From Anaerolineae bacterium (GTDB taxonomy: Bacteria; Chloroflexota; Anaerolineae; CG2-30-64-16), in assembly GCA_025454565.1 (NCBI GenBank), contig JALOOE010000236.1:1-7075 (forward strand): a DNA stretch of 7,075 bases. Reading direction: 5' to 3'. Of this stretch, positions 5,842 to 7,075 are shown piece after piece. Each line of letters begins with the position of its first letter. Position 1 is the first letter of the stretch. The notes beneath the pieces are model-generated. The model saw only the letters and a list, made by a program, of their open reading frames with translations. It did not search any database and was not told where the DNA came from. Position numbers and translations under genes: made by a program.

Positions 5842-6451
5842 TAATCATTGCAACTAAGTTCAACCAGGGATAGCCGTCGGGGCCGGGGAGTCCGGCCCAG
5901 CGCGCAGTGACCTCGAAGCCGGCTTCGCGCACCGCCGCCTCGACGGCATCCACCTGATAGTAGCGAAAGAAGCGCGGTCCGCCGAGACGCTCCTGCCACG
6001 CCTCGCCTTCGCCCTCTTTCAACGCCAGGTAGAGACAGCCGCGCCCGATGATACGCGCCAATTCGCGCAGAGTCGGCACGAGATCGATCCCTGGCAGATG
6101 CAGCAGCGAGGCGCTCGCCCACGCGCCCGAGAAACTCGCGTCGGCGAACGGCAGCCGGCGCAGATCGGCCTGCGTCGCTGGAGCGGTCAGCCCGCGGCGT
6201 ACACCCTCGGCCAGCATCGCACGCGAGAGATCGAGCGCCACCGGCCGGAAGCCGAGCTCGGCCAGGTACGCGCAATCGCGGCCGGGGCCGCTGCCGGCAT
6301 CCAGCACCAGGCTGCCCGCCGGCACACACGCTGCGAACGCGGCCAACGCGCGCGCCGGGCGAAAGCTCGCATTGCGCACGGCGAACTCTGCCGCCGACCG
6401 GTCATAGGAAGCGATGGTGCCTGCGACCTCGGAGCCTGCGGCCATGCTCAT
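5837..6451 (-). CDS. Class I SAM-dependent methyltransferase
   Basis: A 204-residue soluble methyltransferase with the seven-strand Rossmann-like fold (Methyltransf_11/25 type). Motif I is VLDAGSGPGRD (49-59), which binds S-adenosylmethionine. VALDLS (71-76) ends strand two with the acidic residue D74 expected to hold the ribose. ADLRRLPFAD (95-104) and GAWASASLLHLP (109-120) correspond to the motif II/post-I region. The C-terminal half (GGPRFFRYYQVDAVEAAVREAGFEV) resembles the usual lid of small-molecule methyltransferases; the substrate is unknown. The ATG at 6451 overlaps the argH stop by four bases (ATGA), implying translational coupling; a second ATG lies two codons inside. No Shine-Dalgarno site is evident. 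Its stop is followed at once by the VanW promoter. Confidence 0.9.
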   Translation of the reverse strand: MSMAAGSEVAGTIASYDRSAAEFAVRNASFRPARALAAFAACVPAGSLVLDAGSGPGRDCAYLAELGFRPVALDLSRAMLAEGVRRGLTAPATQADLRRLPFADASFSGAWASASLLHLPGIDLVPTLRELARIIGRGCLYLALKEGEGEAWQERLGGPRFFRYYQVDAVEAAVREAGFEVTARWAGLPGPDGYPWLNLVAMIS

Positions 6452-7075
6452 TCACACAGACGGCGCAGCGCGTCGATTTGATCCAGGACTGCCGCGCGTG
6501 CGGTGCCGCCGATCATCCTCCGCTGCTCCACCGATTGCTCGATACTCCAGACCGTCACGACATCGGCGGTGAAGACCGGGCTGATCGCCTGAAGCTCGGC
6601 GAGGGGTAGCGCACTCAGGGCGCAGTTAAGCTCCTCCGCGCGGCGCACCACGCGGCCGACGACATGATGGCTCTGTCGAAACGGCACGCCGCGTCGCACC
6701 AGCCAATCCGCCAGATCGGTCGCCAGCAGCTCATCTCCCAGCGCCGCGGCCATCCGGTCGGGCCGGATCGTGAGCGTTTCCAGGATGCCCTGCGCCACGG
6801 GCAGCGTCAGCGAAAGCGTGTTGACAGCGTCGAAGAGCGGCTCTTTGTCTTCTTGCAGATCCTTGTCATACGAGCTCGGCAGCCCCTTGAGCGTGACGAG
6901 CAGCGCTGTCAATCCGCCGACCAGCCGCCCGGCTTTGCCGCGTAACAGCTCCGCAGCGTCGGGGTTCTTCTTTTGTGGCATCAGGCTGGAGCCGGTGCTG
7001 TAGGCGTCGGCCAGCGTGATGAAGCCGAACTCCCGGCTGCTCCAGAAAACCAGGTCTTCCGCCCACCGGCTGAGG
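6448..7075 (-). CDS. argH: Argininosuccinate lyase, C-terminal part (5' end outside window)
   Basis: This enzyme cleaves argininosuccinate to arginine and fumarate, the last step of arginine synthesis; it works as a cytosolic homotetramer of the fumarase/aspartase superfamily. The frame is open to the window edge, giving 208 residues of a protein usually about 460 long. The fragment begins within LSRWAEDLVFW and carries the signature GSSLMPQKKNPD at residues 28-39, including the serine of the mobile catalytic loop. A methionine inside this signature (base 6981) is not the start, since the conserved sequence continues upstream of it. YDKDLQEDKEPLFDAV (about 69-84) and RGVPFRQSHHVVG, the latter within the C-terminal domain, are also typical. 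The end ARAAVLDQIDALRRLCE matches the family end, so this terminus is intact. The stop overlaps the methyltransferase start (ATGA). Confidence 0.97.
   Translation of the reverse strand, partial: LSRWAEDLVFWSSREFGFITLADAYSTGSSLMPQKKNPDAAELLRGKAGRLVGGLTALLVTLKGLPSSYDKDLQEDKEPLFDAVNTLSLTLPVAQGILETLTIRPDRMAAALGDELLATDLADWLVRRGVPFRQSHHVVGRVVRRAEELNCALSALPLAELQAISPVFTADVVTVWSIEQSVEQRRMIGGTARAAVLDQIDALRRLCE

Noticed and set aside
1..7075. A new defence, mobile or secretion system
   Set aside because: Every sizeable frame is accounted for by housekeeping or known-family genes, and no nuclease, integrase, toxin pair, array or retroelement features are visible.

Overview
This 7,075-base window is a gene-dense, high-GC stretch of a bacterial chromosome. 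Most genes are housekeeping, and I see no phage, transposase, CRISPR array, rRNA or tRNA. Gene content and protein style (a bacterial PheRS beta chain, a GlcD-like FAD oxidase, a VanW-type membrane-anchored protein, weak or absent Shine-Dalgarno sites) fit a Chloroflexota-like organism. That placement is an inference from memory of the families, not a search result.

Layout: four genes read rightward. They are the C-terminal part of pheT (1-1011), an extended SDR/NAD-dependent epimerase (1104-2105), a very small HExxH metallopeptidase-family protein (2146-2406) and a GlcD-like FAD-linked oxidase (2422-3846). Three genes read leftward: a large VanW/G5-type membrane-anchored protein (5760-3841), a class I SAM methyltransferase (6451-5837) and the C-terminal part of argH (7075-6448). 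The two blocks converge on one palindromic hexamer, TCATGA at 3841-3846, that carries both stop codons.

Gene-free space is small. The gaps are 1012-1103 (92 nt, holding a long inverted repeat), 2106-2145 (40 nt, promoter), 2407-2421 (15 nt) and 5761-5836 (76 nt, promoter plus a dyad). No gene-free stretch exceeds 100 bases.

Probable transcription units: pheT ends at the inverted repeat. The SDR gene stands alone or has a weak promoter. The metallopeptidase gene has an extended -10 box so close to its ATG that the message may be leaderless, and glcD follows 15 nt downstream in the same unit. argH and the methyltransferase are coupled by an ATGA overlap. The VanW gene has its own good promoter just past the methyltransferase stop.

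The most unusual signal is not a new system. Three consecutive rightward genes each differ from family expectation by a whole-codon internal change. PheT seems to lack its FExGR strand, the SDR carries an extra pyrimidine-rich segment, and the zincin-like protein lacks its central LLGLY-type loop. Reading frames stay open, so these are either real in-frame indels or assembly products. Also notable is a set of GTTGAC-type half-sites over the VanW promoter.
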